Assembly: GCA_026989655.1 (NCBI GenBank)
Contig: JALSIX010000149.1
Span: 1-36,402, forward strand
Direction of reading: 5' to 3'
DNA from: Caldilineaceae bacterium
Lineage (GTDB): Bacteria > Chloroflexota > Anaerolineae > Caldilineales > Caldilineaceae
Length of the DNA: 36,402 bases
A model generated the notes under the pieces. It was not told the DNA's origin, ran no database searches, and worked only from the letters and a program-made list of their open reading frames with translations. The translations under genes and the position numbers were made by a program. Positions 7,116 to 14,933 of the stretch are shown here, one piece after another; the first letter of the stretch is position 1; each line of letters opens with the position of its first letter.

Positions 7116-7514
7116 ATGACGGAGGGACCGGAGCCCAGGCCGGCAAGGGGGTCGGAGGGGGACGATCCCCTGGAGCTGTTGAAGTGGCAGGACGAACTCC
7201 TGCAGATCCTCTACTGGTATCGGGGGGAGGGGTTGGGCCAGGTGGTGGAGCCCCGAGATCTCCGGCCCTTTCTCCCGGCCGAGGAGGCCCAGATCCGGTT
7301 CCACCTGGAGCGGCTGGTGGACCAGGGCTACGTCCAGCGGGTGGTGGAGGGCCAGGGGATCGGCTATCGGCTCACGGAACAGGGCGTGGCGGAGGGAGGA
7401 CGCCGTTTCGCGGACGCGTTCGCCGGGTTGACCGGCCAGGCCCATGGCGAATGCAACGATCCGGACTGCGCGTGCAAGGTCTTCGGGCCCGAGGCCTGCG
7501 GACATCGGCCCTGA
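7116..7514 (+). CDS. Winged-helix-like protein with Cys/His-rich tail
   Basis: 132 residues. The middle (about 20-95) looks like a winged helix: helices around LLKWQDELLQILYWY and EEAQIRFHLERLVDQGYVQRV, then the wing GIGYRLTEQG. The C-terminus has H110, C113, C118, C120, C128 and H130 (CNDPDCAC then ACGH), a compact potential metal site. It lies between the two protease-like genes and starts after GGAGGGGAG. A metal- or redox-responsive regulator of the operon is a reasonable guess; a hydrogenase assembly factor that uses a winged-helix fold is the alternative. I do not recognise a named family. Confidence 0.75.
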   Translation: MTEGPEPRPARGSEGDDPLELLKWQDELLQILYWYRGEGLGQVVEPRDLRPFLPAEEAQIRFHLERLVDQGYVQRVVEGQGIGYRLTEQGVAEGGRRFADAFAGLTGQAHGECNDPDCACKVFGPEACGHRP

Positions 7515-7530
7515 TCCGGGGGTGCCCAGC

Positions 7531-8028
7531 ATGGGACGGGTGCTGGTCGCGTGCATGGGGAACATGCTGCGTCGGGACGACGGCTTCGGCGTGGCCGTGG
7601 CCCAGCGGCTGCGGGCGCGGATCCCCTGGCCCGAGCAGGTGCAGGTGGTGGAGGTGGGCATCGGCGGCATCCATCTGGTCCAGGAGCTGATGGCGGGATA
7701 CGACGCCCTGGCCATCGTGGACGCGGTGGACCGCCAGAGCCCGCCGGGGACCGTCCACGTCCTGGAGGTCCAGGTGCCGGACCTGTCCCAGTGGCCCCGG
7801 GAGCAGCAGGAGGACTTCCTGGCCGACATGCACTACGCGACGCCGACCAAGGCCATGATCCTGGCCAAGGCCCTCCAGATCCTGCCGCCCAAGGTCTTCA
7901 TTGTGGGATGTCAACCCGCGGACACGGAAAGCCTGGAGATCGGCCTGAGCGCGCCGGTGGCGCAGGCCATCGAGCCCACGGTCCGGGCCTTGGTGTCCTT
8001 TCTCGAGACGGTGGTGGATCCGCCATGA
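7531..8028 (+). CDS. [NiFe] hydrogenase maturation endopeptidase (HycI/HyaD/HupD family)
   Basis: 165 residues. This nickel-dependent protease trims the C-terminal tail of the large subunit once nickel is in place. Visible family features are VLVACMGNMLRRDDGFGV at the N-terminus (D17 at the first ligand position), AIVDAVD (second ligand Asp), DMHYAT (ligand His) and LPPKVFIVGCQP. I start at ATG 7531, where the conserved MGRVLVA begins; an upstream in-frame ATG at 7444 lies inside the preceding gene. The ribosome binding site is weak (GGGGGTG). Its presence beside a large subunit with a cleavable tail makes the role firm. Confidence 0.9.
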   Translation: MGRVLVACMGNMLRRDDGFGVAVAQRLRARIPWPEQVQVVEVGIGGIHLVQELMAGYDALAIVDAVDRQSPPGTVHVLEVQVPDLSQWPREQQEDFLADMHYATPTKAMILAKALQILPPKVFIVGCQPADTESLEIGLSAPVAQAIEPTVRALVSFLETVVDPP

Positions 8029-8226
8029 GCGGCCCGCGGCCCCGGTTCCCATCCCGGCCCGCAGGTCTTCCGGGTGGGTCGCGCGGGAAACATGTTCCGG
8101 GCTTTGCCGGGGCCCGGAGCGGCCGCCCCCCTGCCGGGGGTGACGGCAGGACTTGGTCCTGACGTCTTGGTCCCCTTCGGGTTCGCCCCTCTCGACGGTG
8201 CAGTCGGTTCACAGCAGCGAGATCCC
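8029..8226 (+). other. Intergenic segment with GC hairpins
   Basis: 198 bases between the protease and the HTH-CooC gene. There is a run CCCCC (8127-8131) that can pair with GGGGG (8136-8140) around TGCC. No promoter stands out. The hairpin could lower read-through into the downstream gene. Confidence 0.3.
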
Positions 8227-9426
8227 ATGGCCCCGGAGACCTCCCTGGCCCACACTCTGCGGAAGGCCCGGCTCCGACATGGCCTCACCCAGGTCCAGTT
8301 GGCCGCTCGGGTGGGGGTCAGCCAGGGGACCATCTCCTTCTGGGAGAACGGGGTCCAGACGCCCACCGTGGAGCACGTGATCGCCCTGGCCCTGGTCTTC
8401 CCCGAGATCGTGGAGAGCTTCCAGGGGCGAGAACGGGCCCTGCTGCAGCGGCTGTTGGTGTTGGAGCGGGAGCTGTTCGAGGGAAAGTGTGCCTGCCGAC
8501 GATGTCCGTGTGCCGAGGATGCGGAGGAGGGGGCACGGGCCTCGGCAGGGGAGAGGTGTGGAGAGGAGATGGAAAGGAGGGGAATTCCCATGAAGATCGC
8601 GGTGGCCGGGAAGGGCGGTGTGGGCAAGACCACGGTGGCCGGCACCCTGGCCCGGGCGTTGGCCCGGGAGGGCCGACGGGTTCTGGCCCTGGACGCGGAC
8701 TCGAATCCGAACCTGGCCATTGGCCTGGGCATCTCCCGTCAGGCGGTGGACGAGCTGGCCCAGGTGCCGTCGGGCCTGACCGAGTGGCGCCGGGATCCCC
8801 AGGGGCGGGCCTACGTCCACCTGCGCCAGCCCGTGTCCCGGCTCATCCAGGACTACAGCATCCCTGCGCCGGATCGGGTGCGTCTGATGATCATGGGCAA
8901 GGTGGTGGAGGCCAGTGTAGGGTGCCGCTGCGAGGCCCATGCCGTGGCCCGGGGCATCACCGGCCATCTGTTGACCCATGCCCGAGCCAACGGCGGGGCC
9001 CAGCCGGAGACGGATGCCCCGGCCGTGGACGTGGTCATCCTGGACATGGAGGCCGGGCTGGAGCACCTGAGCCGGGGCACGGCCGAACACGTGGACCTGC
9101 TCCTGGTCCTGGTGGAACCTTACTACCGGGCGCTGGAGGCCGGCCGCCGGAGCCACGAGCTGGCCACCCAGCTCGGTGTGCCCCGGATCTGGGTGGTGGC
9201 CAACCGGGTCCGCACCCCGGAGGAGGGCAGGGCCGTGGAGGCCTTCTGCCAGCGCTACGGCCTGGAGCTGGCAGCCACCATCCCCTTCGACGAGGCCGTC
9301 CTCGCCGCGGAGCAGGCGGACCGGGCGCCCATCGACCACGCTCCCCACAGCGCCGCGGTCCAGGCCATCCTTGCGCTGGGCCGGCAACTGTCCCCCCTCA
9401 TCCATTCCGGGATTGTGGAAGGCTGA
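8227..9426 (+). CDS. XRE-type HTH joined in frame to CooC-type nickel-insertion ATPase
   Basis: One open frame of 399 residues. Residues ~5-65 are a Cro/CI-like helix-turn-helix (LRKARLRHGLTQVQLAARVGVSQGTISFWENG), then a linker with KCACRRCPC. From M122 (base 8590) a complete SIMIBI-class ATPase begins: deviant Walker A GKGGVGKTT with signature Lys K8 of that domain, LALDADSNPNLA, and a GCRC motif whose cysteines are C112 and C114 counted from M122. The same CxC position binds nickel in CooC1 of CO dehydrogenase maturation. The likely job is nickel delivery to the hydrogenase. A very strong ribosome binding site lies right before base 8590, so a separate 278-residue ATPase is probably made too or instead. 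The start at 8227 is less certain. Confidence 0.85.
   Translation: MAPETSLAHTLRKARLRHGLTQVQLAARVGVSQGTISFWENGVQTPTVEHVIALALVFPEIVESFQGRERALLQRLLVLERELFEGKCACRRCPCAEDAEEGARASAGERCGEEMERRGIPMKIAVAGKGGVGKTTVAGTLARALAREGRRVLALDADSNPNLAIGLGISRQAVDELAQVPSGLTEWRRDPQGRAYVHLRQPVSRLIQDYSIPAPDRVRLMIMGKVVEASVGCRCEAHAVARGITGHLLTHARANGGAQPETDAPAVDVVILDMEAGLEHLSRGTAEHVDLLLVLVEPYYRALEAGRRSHELATQLGVPRIWVVANRVRTPEEGRAVEAFCQRYGLELAATIPFDEAVLAAEQADRAPIDHAPHSAAVQAILALGRQLSPLIHSGIVEG
8573..8592 (+). promoter_or_regulatory. Internal ribosome binding site and start for free CooC-like ATPase
   Basis: AAAGGAGGGG (8573-8582) lies seven bases before ATG 8590, inside the longer HTH-ATPase frame. It is better than any site near 8227. 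The protein from this ATG begins exactly at the conserved MKIAVAGKGGVGKTT, as free CooC proteins do. Confidence 0.7.
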
Positions 9427-9458
9427 GCGGCCCTGTCCGTCGTCCGCCTTTCCTGTTC

Positions 9459-9488
9459 TTGTGCTCGCGGGTATTAGCTGCCTAATTT
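9459..9488 (+). promoter_or_regulatory. Possible promoter of the ABC/FmdE operon
   Basis: TTGTGC (9459-9464), 18 bases, then TAATTT (9483-9488), in the only AT-richer patch of the 239-base gap before the first binding-protein gene. TATTAG (9472-9477) is an alternative -10. The match is moderate. Confidence 0.3.
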
Positions 9489-9665
9489 CAGGCCCATCCC
9501 CCGGGGCGACCGGGACGTGTTCCCCAGGCGACGATCGGCCGTACGCCGTTGTCGCCTGGATGCCCATCCCTGATCCAGAGCCCATGCGTGCAGCCCGTGG
9601 TCGCCTGCCGGGCCCCAGGCCCGGGGGTCCCCACGTCGGGAGGAACACGAAAGGAGAGAGGGGCC

Positions 9666-11318
9666 ATGTCTGGGAGATGTGGAGCGCTGCTGTTCGGGCT
9701 GTTGGCCTTCGCGTTGATCGCGTGTGTTCCGGTGGTGGAACCGCCTCGGGCTGTCGAGGAGGGCCAGGCTCCTCCGGAGGGGGGCGAACCCCTCTCTGCG
9801 TCGGCCCCTGAGGAGGGGGCGCCGGTGTCCGGTGGCACCCTGGTGGTGGCCGTCACCGCGGATCCGGGACACCTCAACCCGGCCATCACCACGGGATTCA
9901 ACGTCCACGCGGTCGCGGATTCCCTGTTCAACGGCCTGGTGGGGCTGGACGCCAACGCGAACCCCGTGCCCGACCTGGCGGAGGGCTGGGAGATCCAGGA
10001 CGATGGGCGGACCTACGTCTTCCACCTCCGCCGGAACGTCCGGTGGCACGACGGGGAGCCCTTCACCGCCGCGGACGTCCGGTTCACCTTCCAGGAGGTG
10101 TTGCTGAAGTACCACTCTCGGACCAAGGCCGGCCTGGAGAACGTCCTGGCGGCCATCGAGACCCCGGACGACTACACGGTGGTCTTCCGCTTCCGGGAGC
10201 CCTACGCGCCCCTCCTCCAGCGCCTGAACGTCACCGAGGCCCCCATCCTGCCCCGGCACATCTACCAGGGCACGGATCCCCAACAGGCGGAGGCCAACCT
10301 GAACCCCATCGGCACCGGGCCGTTTCGGTTCGTCTCCTACACCCCGGGCGAGGAGGTGCGGGTGGTCCGCAACGACGACTACTTCAAGGAGGGACTCCCC
10401 TATCTGGACCAGGTCATCTTTCGGGTGATCCCCGATCCGAGCACCCAGTTGGCCGCGCTGGAACAGGGGGAGATCGACTATGTATGGCGGGTTCCGGGGC
10501 CGGACATCCCCCGGTTGGCGGCCGACCCGGAGATCGAACTGGCCCAGGTGGCCTCTGGTCCGGGTGGGGGGTTCTGCATCATGACCCTGACCTTCAACCT
10601 GGAGCGGCCCCTCTTCCAGGATCTGCGGGTGCGCCAGGCCTTCGCCCACGCCATCAACCGCCAGCAGCTCTTGGAGCAGGTGCAGTTCGGCCAGGGAAGG
10701 GTGGCCACCTCCCCCATCGCCAGTGGCATTGCCTGGGCCCACATCGATCCCGAGCCGACCTACGAGTACGATCCGGCGAAGGCCAACCGGCTGCTGGATG
10801 AGGCGGGCCATCCCCCTGGCCCGGACGGCATCCGGTTCCAGGTGGACATCGTCCACTTTCCGGTCTTCAACCGGTGGAGCCAGGTCCTTCGGGAGAACCT
10901 GGCCCAGGTGGGGGTGGACCTGGTCATCCGGCCCCTGGACCGCAGCGCGGCCGTGGAGACCATCTTCGTGGCCCGGGACTTCGACACCAACCTGATCTCC
11001 TACTGCAACAACACGGATCCGGAGATCGGGGTCCGCCGCATGTACGTCTCCACCAACATCGGTCCCATTCCCTTCTCCAACGGCGCCGCGTACGTGAACC
11101 CCCGGATCGACGCGCTCTTCCAGCAGGCCGCGGCCACCGCGGATCGGGGTCGGCGGGCCCAGATCTACGCGGAGATCCAGCGGATCCTGAAGGCGGAGCT
11201 GCCCTACCTCTGGCTGGTGGAGAACGCCTTCACCGTGGGCCATCGGGCCCACTGCCGCGGATTCCAGGCATGGTCCGGCCACTTCGCAGAGACGGCCTGG
11301 TGTTCGGTGGAAGGATAG
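9666..11318 (+). CDS. ABC substrate-binding lipoprotein, SBP_bac_5 (DppA/NikA/OppA) family
   Basis: 550 residues. A lipoprotein signal peptide ends at FALIAC, making C20 the lipid-modified residue; a low-complexity Pro/Glu linker to about residue 55 tethers it to the outer face of the membrane. The family body follows, with TADPGHLNPA, LRRNVRWHDGEPFTAADVRFTF, NPIGTGPFRFVSY and LRVRQAFAHAINRQQLLEQV. The ATG follows AAAGGAGAGAGG. It is the first gene of a run of eight on this strand. The substrate cannot be read; nickel or a nickel chelate is suggested by the adjoining nickel-enzyme genes, while peptides or opines remain possible. Confidence 0.92.
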   Translation: MSGRCGALLFGLLAFALIACVPVVEPPRAVEEGQAPPEGGEPLSASAPEEGAPVSGGTLVVAVTADPGHLNPAITTGFNVHAVADSLFNGLVGLDANANPVPDLAEGWEIQDDGRTYVFHLRRNVRWHDGEPFTAADVRFTFQEVLLKYHSRTKAGLENVLAAIETPDDYTVVFRFREPYAPLLQRLNVTEAPILPRHIYQGTDPQQAEANLNPIGTGPFRFVSYTPGEEVRVVRNDDYFKEGLPYLDQVIFRVIPDPSTQLAALEQGEIDYVWRVPGPDIPRLAADPEIELAQVASGPGGGFCIMTLTFNLERPLFQDLRVRQAFAHAINRQQLLEQVQFGQGRVATSPIASGIAWAHIDPEPTYEYDPAKANRLLDEAGHPPGPDGIRFQVDIVHFPVFNRWSQVLRENLAQVGVDLVIRPLDRSAAVETIFVARDFDTNLISYCNNTDPEIGVRRMYVSTNIGPIPFSNGAAYVNPRIDALFQQAAATADRGRRAQIYAEIQRILKAELPYLWLVENAFTVGHRAHCRGFQAWSGHFAETAWCSVEG

Positions 11319-11336
11319 CTGCGGCGGCACGCGCCC

Positions 11337-12299
11337 GTGACCCGATATCTCGTCCGACGGCTCCTGCAGATCGTGCCCAAGCTGGTGGGGATCGGGGTGG
11401 TCTCCTTCTCCCTGATCCACCTGGCACCCGGCGATCCCATCGTGGCCCTGGCCGGCGAGTACGGGGATGCGGCCTACTACGCGTTCATGCGCGCGAAGTT
11501 CGGCCTGGATCGGCCCTTGGGCGAACAACTGCTGATCTACCTGGGCAACGTACTGCGGGGCGACTGGGGGATCTCCTACACCCATGGCCGGCCGGTGGCC
11601 CAGGTCATCCTCTCTCGGCTTCCGGCCACCCTGTTGTTGATGGCCACCGCGCTGGCCCTTTCCAGTACCTTGGGCGTGGCCCTGGGGATGTGGGCCGCCC
11701 GTCGCCCCCACTCCGGCAGCGACCTGGCCATCCGGGTGTTGTGCCTGGTGGGCTACGCGCTCCCGGTCTTCTGGTCCGCGCAGATGCTCATCCTGCTCCT
11801 GGCCCTGCAGGTGCCGCTCTTCCCGGTCCAGGGGATGACCACCGCCCGCTATCGCTACCAGGGCCTGGAGTACGTGTGGGACGTGGCCCGCCACATGGTC
11901 CTGCCGGTGGCGGCCATGACCCTGCATCAACTGGCCCTCATCACCCGGCTGACCCGGACGAACCTCCTGGAGACCCTGGCCGCGGACTTCGTCCGCACGG
12001 CCTACGCCAAGGGGCTCTCCGAATGGCGTGTGCTGCACGGCCATGCCCTGCGGAACGCGCTGTTGCCGGTGATCACGGTCATCGGCGGTCGGGTGGGCTT
12101 CATGTTCACCGGCGCAGTGCTCACCGAGACGGTCTTCGCCTGGCCGGGCATCGGCCGCCTGCTGGTCTCGGCCACCCTGAACCGGGACTTCCCCCTCCTC
12201 ATGGGGCTGTTCACCCTGGTCTCCGCCGCGGTCCTGGTGTCCAACCTGGTGACCGATCTGGTGTATGCCTGGCTGGATCCTCGGATCCGCTACGGATGA
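11337..12299 (+). CDS. ABC transporter permease, DppB/NikB type (pair 1)
   Basis: 320 residues from a GTG start 18 bases after the binding-protein gene, with no strong ribosome binding site. It has the family N-terminus (TRYLVRRLLQIVPKLVGI), HLAPGDP after the first span, the coupling loop DFVRTAYAKGLSEWRVLHGHALRNALLP, and the end YAWLDPRIRYG. Six membrane spans are expected. It should pair with the permease at 12336. Confidence 0.92.
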   Translation: MTRYLVRRLLQIVPKLVGIGVVSFSLIHLAPGDPIVALAGEYGDAAYYAFMRAKFGLDRPLGEQLLIYLGNVLRGDWGISYTHGRPVAQVILSRLPATLLLMATALALSSTLGVALGMWAARRPHSGSDLAIRVLCLVGYALPVFWSAQMLILLLALQVPLFPVQGMTTARYRYQGLEYVWDVARHMVLPVAAMTLHQLALITRLTRTNLLETLAADFVRTAYAKGLSEWRVLHGHALRNALLPVITVIGGRVGFMFTGAVLTETVFAWPGIGRLLVSATLNRDFPLLMGLFTLVSAAVLVSNLVTDLVYAWLDPRIRYG

Positions 12300-12335
12300 G
12301 GGATCCTGGAGCAGGAGGACCTGCGCTCTGGAACC

Positions 12336-13229
12336 ATGTGTACGAGCCCACGGACCGCTGCGGGCCGGGCCCCGGGAGGGCTGGCCATACCCGCTTCCTC
12401 CCGCCCTCGGGTGGGGGCTTGGGGCCGCCGTTATCTGCGCAACCGGGCGGCCGTTCTGGGCCTGGCCCTGACCGGGACGATGGTGGGGGTGGCCCTTCTG
12501 GCCGAGCCCATTGCCCCGTATCCGCCCTTCCGCTCGGTGGGCCTTCCCCTGCAGGCCCCCTCGGCCCTCCATCCCATGGGCACGGACGACCTGGGCCGAG
12601 ACGTCCTCACCGGGGTGGTGTACGGAGCCCGGACCTCTCTTCTCGTCGGGGTGGCGGTGGCCGCTCTGGCCGGGGCCATGGGCGCGGGGATGGGCATCGT
12701 CTCCGCCTACCGAGGCGGCTGGGTGGACGACGTGCTGGTCCACGTGGTGGAGTTCTTCCAGGTGATCCCCCGGTTCTTCCTCGCGGTCCTCGCGATCGCG
12801 CTCTTCGGTGTGGGGCTGGATAAGGTGATCCTGGTCCTGATCCTGACCTCCTGGACCACCATCTCTCGGATTGTCCGGGCGGAGGTGCTCTCGTTGCGGG
12901 AACGGGAGTTCGTGCTCGCGGCCCGGGCCATCGGCGTCCGGGACCGAACCATCATGCGCCGTCACATCCTGCCCAATGTCCTGCCCTCCCTGGTGGTCAC
13001 CGCCTCGCTGCTGGTGGGGGAGGCCATCTGGGTGGAGGCCGGCCTGAGCTTTCTGGGGCTGGGCGATCCCAACAGCATGAGCTGGGGCTACCTGTTGGAC
13101 AGCGCCCGGCCCTTCATGCGGGTCGCCTGGTGGACGGCCTTCTTCCCTGGCCTGGCCATCACCCTGACCGTGTTGGGGGTCAACCTGGTGGGCGATGGGC
13201 TGAACGATGCGTGGAATCCCCGGCTGTGA
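12336..13229 (+). CDS. ABC transporter permease, DppC/NikC type (pair 1)
   Basis: 297 residues. Features are a basic N-terminal segment, the first span near 43-65, GTDDLGRD, coupling loop EREFVLAARAIGVRDRTIMRRHILPN, SFLGLGDP and the end VGDGLNDAWNPRL. ATG 12336 is the only standard start between the in-frame stop at 12297 and the conserved region; AGGAGG lies rather far (~17 bases) upstream. It completes the first importer, which has no ATPase of its own and may use the fused ATPase at 15811. Confidence 0.9.
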   Translation: MCTSPRTAAGRAPGGLAIPASSRPRVGAWGRRYLRNRAAVLGLALTGTMVGVALLAEPIAPYPPFRSVGLPLQAPSALHPMGTDDLGRDVLTGVVYGARTSLLVGVAVAALAGAMGAGMGIVSAYRGGWVDDVLVHVVEFFQVIPRFFLAVLAIALFGVGLDKVILVLILTSWTTISRIVRAEVLSLREREFVLAARAIGVRDRTIMRRHILPNVLPSLVVTASLLVGEAIWVEAGLSFLGLGDPNSMSWGYLLDSARPFMRVAWWTAFFPGLAITLTVLGVNLVGDGLNDAWNPRL

Positions 13230-13255
13230 GCGGTGGACGGCCGTTCGAGTGTCCT

Positions 13256-13291
13256 TCCGTCCCTTTCCATGAGTCCGTCCCTTTCCATGAG
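13256..13291 (+). repeat. 18-bp perfect tandem duplication
   Basis: TCCGTCCCTTTCCATGAG occurs twice back to back (13256-13273, 13274-13291) just before the GGAGGTGA of the FmdE-like gene. Each copy carries an ATG. It is probably a local slippage duplication. Confidence 0.9.
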
Positions 13292-13301
13292 GAGGTGAGC
13301 C

Positions 13302-13898
13302 ATGTTGGATATCCCCGCGGTCCAGCGTTTCCACGGCCACATGTGCCCCGGCCTGGCCATCGGCATCCGGGCCGCGGAGCTCGCGCTGCAGGAGATCGGC
13401 CCCCATGCCCAGGACGAGGAGGTCATCGCCATCGTGGAGACGGACATGTGCGCGGTGGACGCCATCCAGTACCTCACCGGGTGCACCTTTGGCAAGGGCA
13501 ACCTCATCCACCTGGACTACGGCAAGAACGCCTTCACCTTCATCCGTCGAGCCGACGGAAAGGCCATCCGCATCGTGGTCCGCCCCGAGGGATGGGGGCC
13601 CCTGGACCCGGAGCACCGGGCCCTGTTCGAGCGGGTGCGCCAGGGGGAGGCCAGCCCCGAGGAGCGGAGTCGTTTCCAGGAGCTGCACCAGGCCCGGGCC
13701 CGGTGGATCCTGGAGCGGCCTCTGGAGGAGCTGTTCGAGGTCCGGCCTGTGGAGCCCACGGTGCCGGCTCGGGCCCGGATCCACAGCGCCGTTCCCTGTG
13801 AGGGCTGCGGCGAGGCGGTCATGGAGACCCGGGCCCGGATCTTCCGGGGCAAGACCTACTGCATCCCCTGCTTCCAGGCCCTGGACCGGAGGTACTGA
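13302..13898 (+). CDS. FmdE-like metal protein with C-terminal zinc ribbon
   Basis: 198 residues, with a strong GGAGGTGA before the ATG. The N-terminal domain has the FmdE pattern FHGHMCPGLAIGIRAAELAL (H11, H13, C15) and TDMCAVDAIQYLTGCTFGKGN (C50, C61). The C-terminus is a four-cysteine ribbon (C166, C169, C187, C190; PCEGCG and YCIPC). FmdE was named from molybdenum formylmethanofuran dehydrogenase operons, but the family is widespread beside metal transporters and its chemistry is not settled. Here it sits between two Dpp/Nik-type permease pairs and downstream of a nickel enzyme and a nickel ATPase, so handling of an imported metal, most likely nickel, is the best guess. Confidence 0.88.
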   Translation: MLDIPAVQRFHGHMCPGLAIGIRAAELALQEIGPHAQDEEVIAIVETDMCAVDAIQYLTGCTFGKGNLIHLDYGKNAFTFIRRADGKAIRIVVRPEGWGPLDPEHRALFERVRQGEASPEERSRFQELHQARARWILERPLEELFEVRPVEPTVPARARIHSAVPCEGCGEAVMETRARIFRGKTYCIPCFQALDRRY

Positions 13899-13901
13899 GC
13901 C

Positions 13902-14933
13902 GTGGTCCGACGCCGGAGCGGGCCTGGATGGGCCTTTCCGGCCCGTGCTCCCTGGGCGCCCAGGCTGGCCCTCTACCTGCTCACCCTCTGGGGGATGCTC
14001 ACCCTGAACTTCCTGTTGCCCCGGGCCATGCCAGGGGATCCCCTCCTGGCCCTGATGGACCCGGAGAGCGACGCCTACCTGGCGGACCCCGGGATCCGGG
14101 AGCGGATCCTCCAGTACTACGGGCTGGACAGGCCCCTGTGGGAGCAGTATCTGGTCTATCTGGGACGCCTGGCCCGAGGTGAGCTGGGATGGTCCATCGC
14201 GTTGAACACCTCGGTGGCCGGGCTGTTGGCCGAACACCTTCCCTGGACCCTCCTCCTCATGGTGCCGAGCATCCTCCTGGCCACCCTCATCAGCGTATGG
14301 GCCGGCGCCCATGCGGGCTGGCGCCGGGACACCCGGGTGGACCGGGCCCTGTTGGTGGCCTTCCTCCTCCTGGACACCGTGCCCATCTTCCTGCTCGGCA
14401 TCCTTCTCCTCATGGTCTTCGGTGTCTACCTGGGGCGTTTTCCCCTCTCTGGAGGACAGACCCCCTTCGCCAGCTATGCCAGTCCCTGGGCCCAGCTCGC
14501 GGATATCCTCCGCCATCTGGCCCTGCCCATGGCCACCCTGACCCTGGGCCTGGCCGGGCGCAACTTCCTCCTGGCCCGCAACAGCATGGTCACGGTCCTG
14601 GGCATGGAGTTCATGCAGGTGGCCCGGGGCAAGGGCCTGCCCGAGCCCACGCTCAAGTACCGCCACGGCCTGCGCAACGCGGTCCTGCCCCTGGTCACCC
14701 GTTTCGCCATGCAGATGGGCGCTGCCCTCACCGGGATGATCCTGATCGAGACCCTCTTCGCCTATCCCGGCATGGGGCGGTTGATGTTCACGGCGGTGGC
14801 AGCCCGGGACTACCCCGTCCTGGAGGGAGGGTTTCTGGTGGCCGGGGTCGCCGTGCTCCTGGCCAACGCCCTGGCCGACCTCAGCTACGCCTGGCTGGAC
14901 CCCCGGACCCGGGAGGCCCCATGTCCTACGTAG
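13902..14933 (+). CDS. ABC transporter permease, DppB/NikB type (pair 2)
   Basis: 343 residues from GTG 13902, three bases after the FmdE-like stop, with GGAGG overlapping that gene's end. It has a basic N-terminal segment, a first span at ~24-42 (LYLLTLWGMLTLNFLLP), RAMPGDPLLAL, coupling loop EFMQVARGKGLPEPTLKYRHGLRNAVLP and the end YAWLDPRTREAPCPT. It overlaps the next permease by 13 bases. It differs clearly from pair 1 in sequence, so this is a second importer rather than a recent duplicate. Confidence 0.92.
   Translation: MVRRRSGPGWAFPARAPWAPRLALYLLTLWGMLTLNFLLPRAMPGDPLLALMDPESDAYLADPGIRERILQYYGLDRPLWEQYLVYLGRLARGELGWSIALNTSVAGLLAEHLPWTLLLMVPSILLATLISVWAGAHAGWRRDTRVDRALLVAFLLLDTVPIFLLGILLLMVFGVYLGRFPLSGGQTPFASYASPWAQLADILRHLALPMATLTLGLAGRNFLLARNSMVTVLGMEFMQVARGKGLPEPTLKYRHGLRNAVLPLVTRFAMQMGAALTGMILIETLFAYPGMGRLMFTAVAARDYPVLEGGFLVAGVAVLLANALADLSYAWLDPRTREAPCPT

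Noticed and set aside
9474-14666. Very long open frame on the minus strand
   Set aside because: It runs antisense to several certain genes, has shadow composition (Gly/His/Gln/Pro), no domain pattern and no plausible start.
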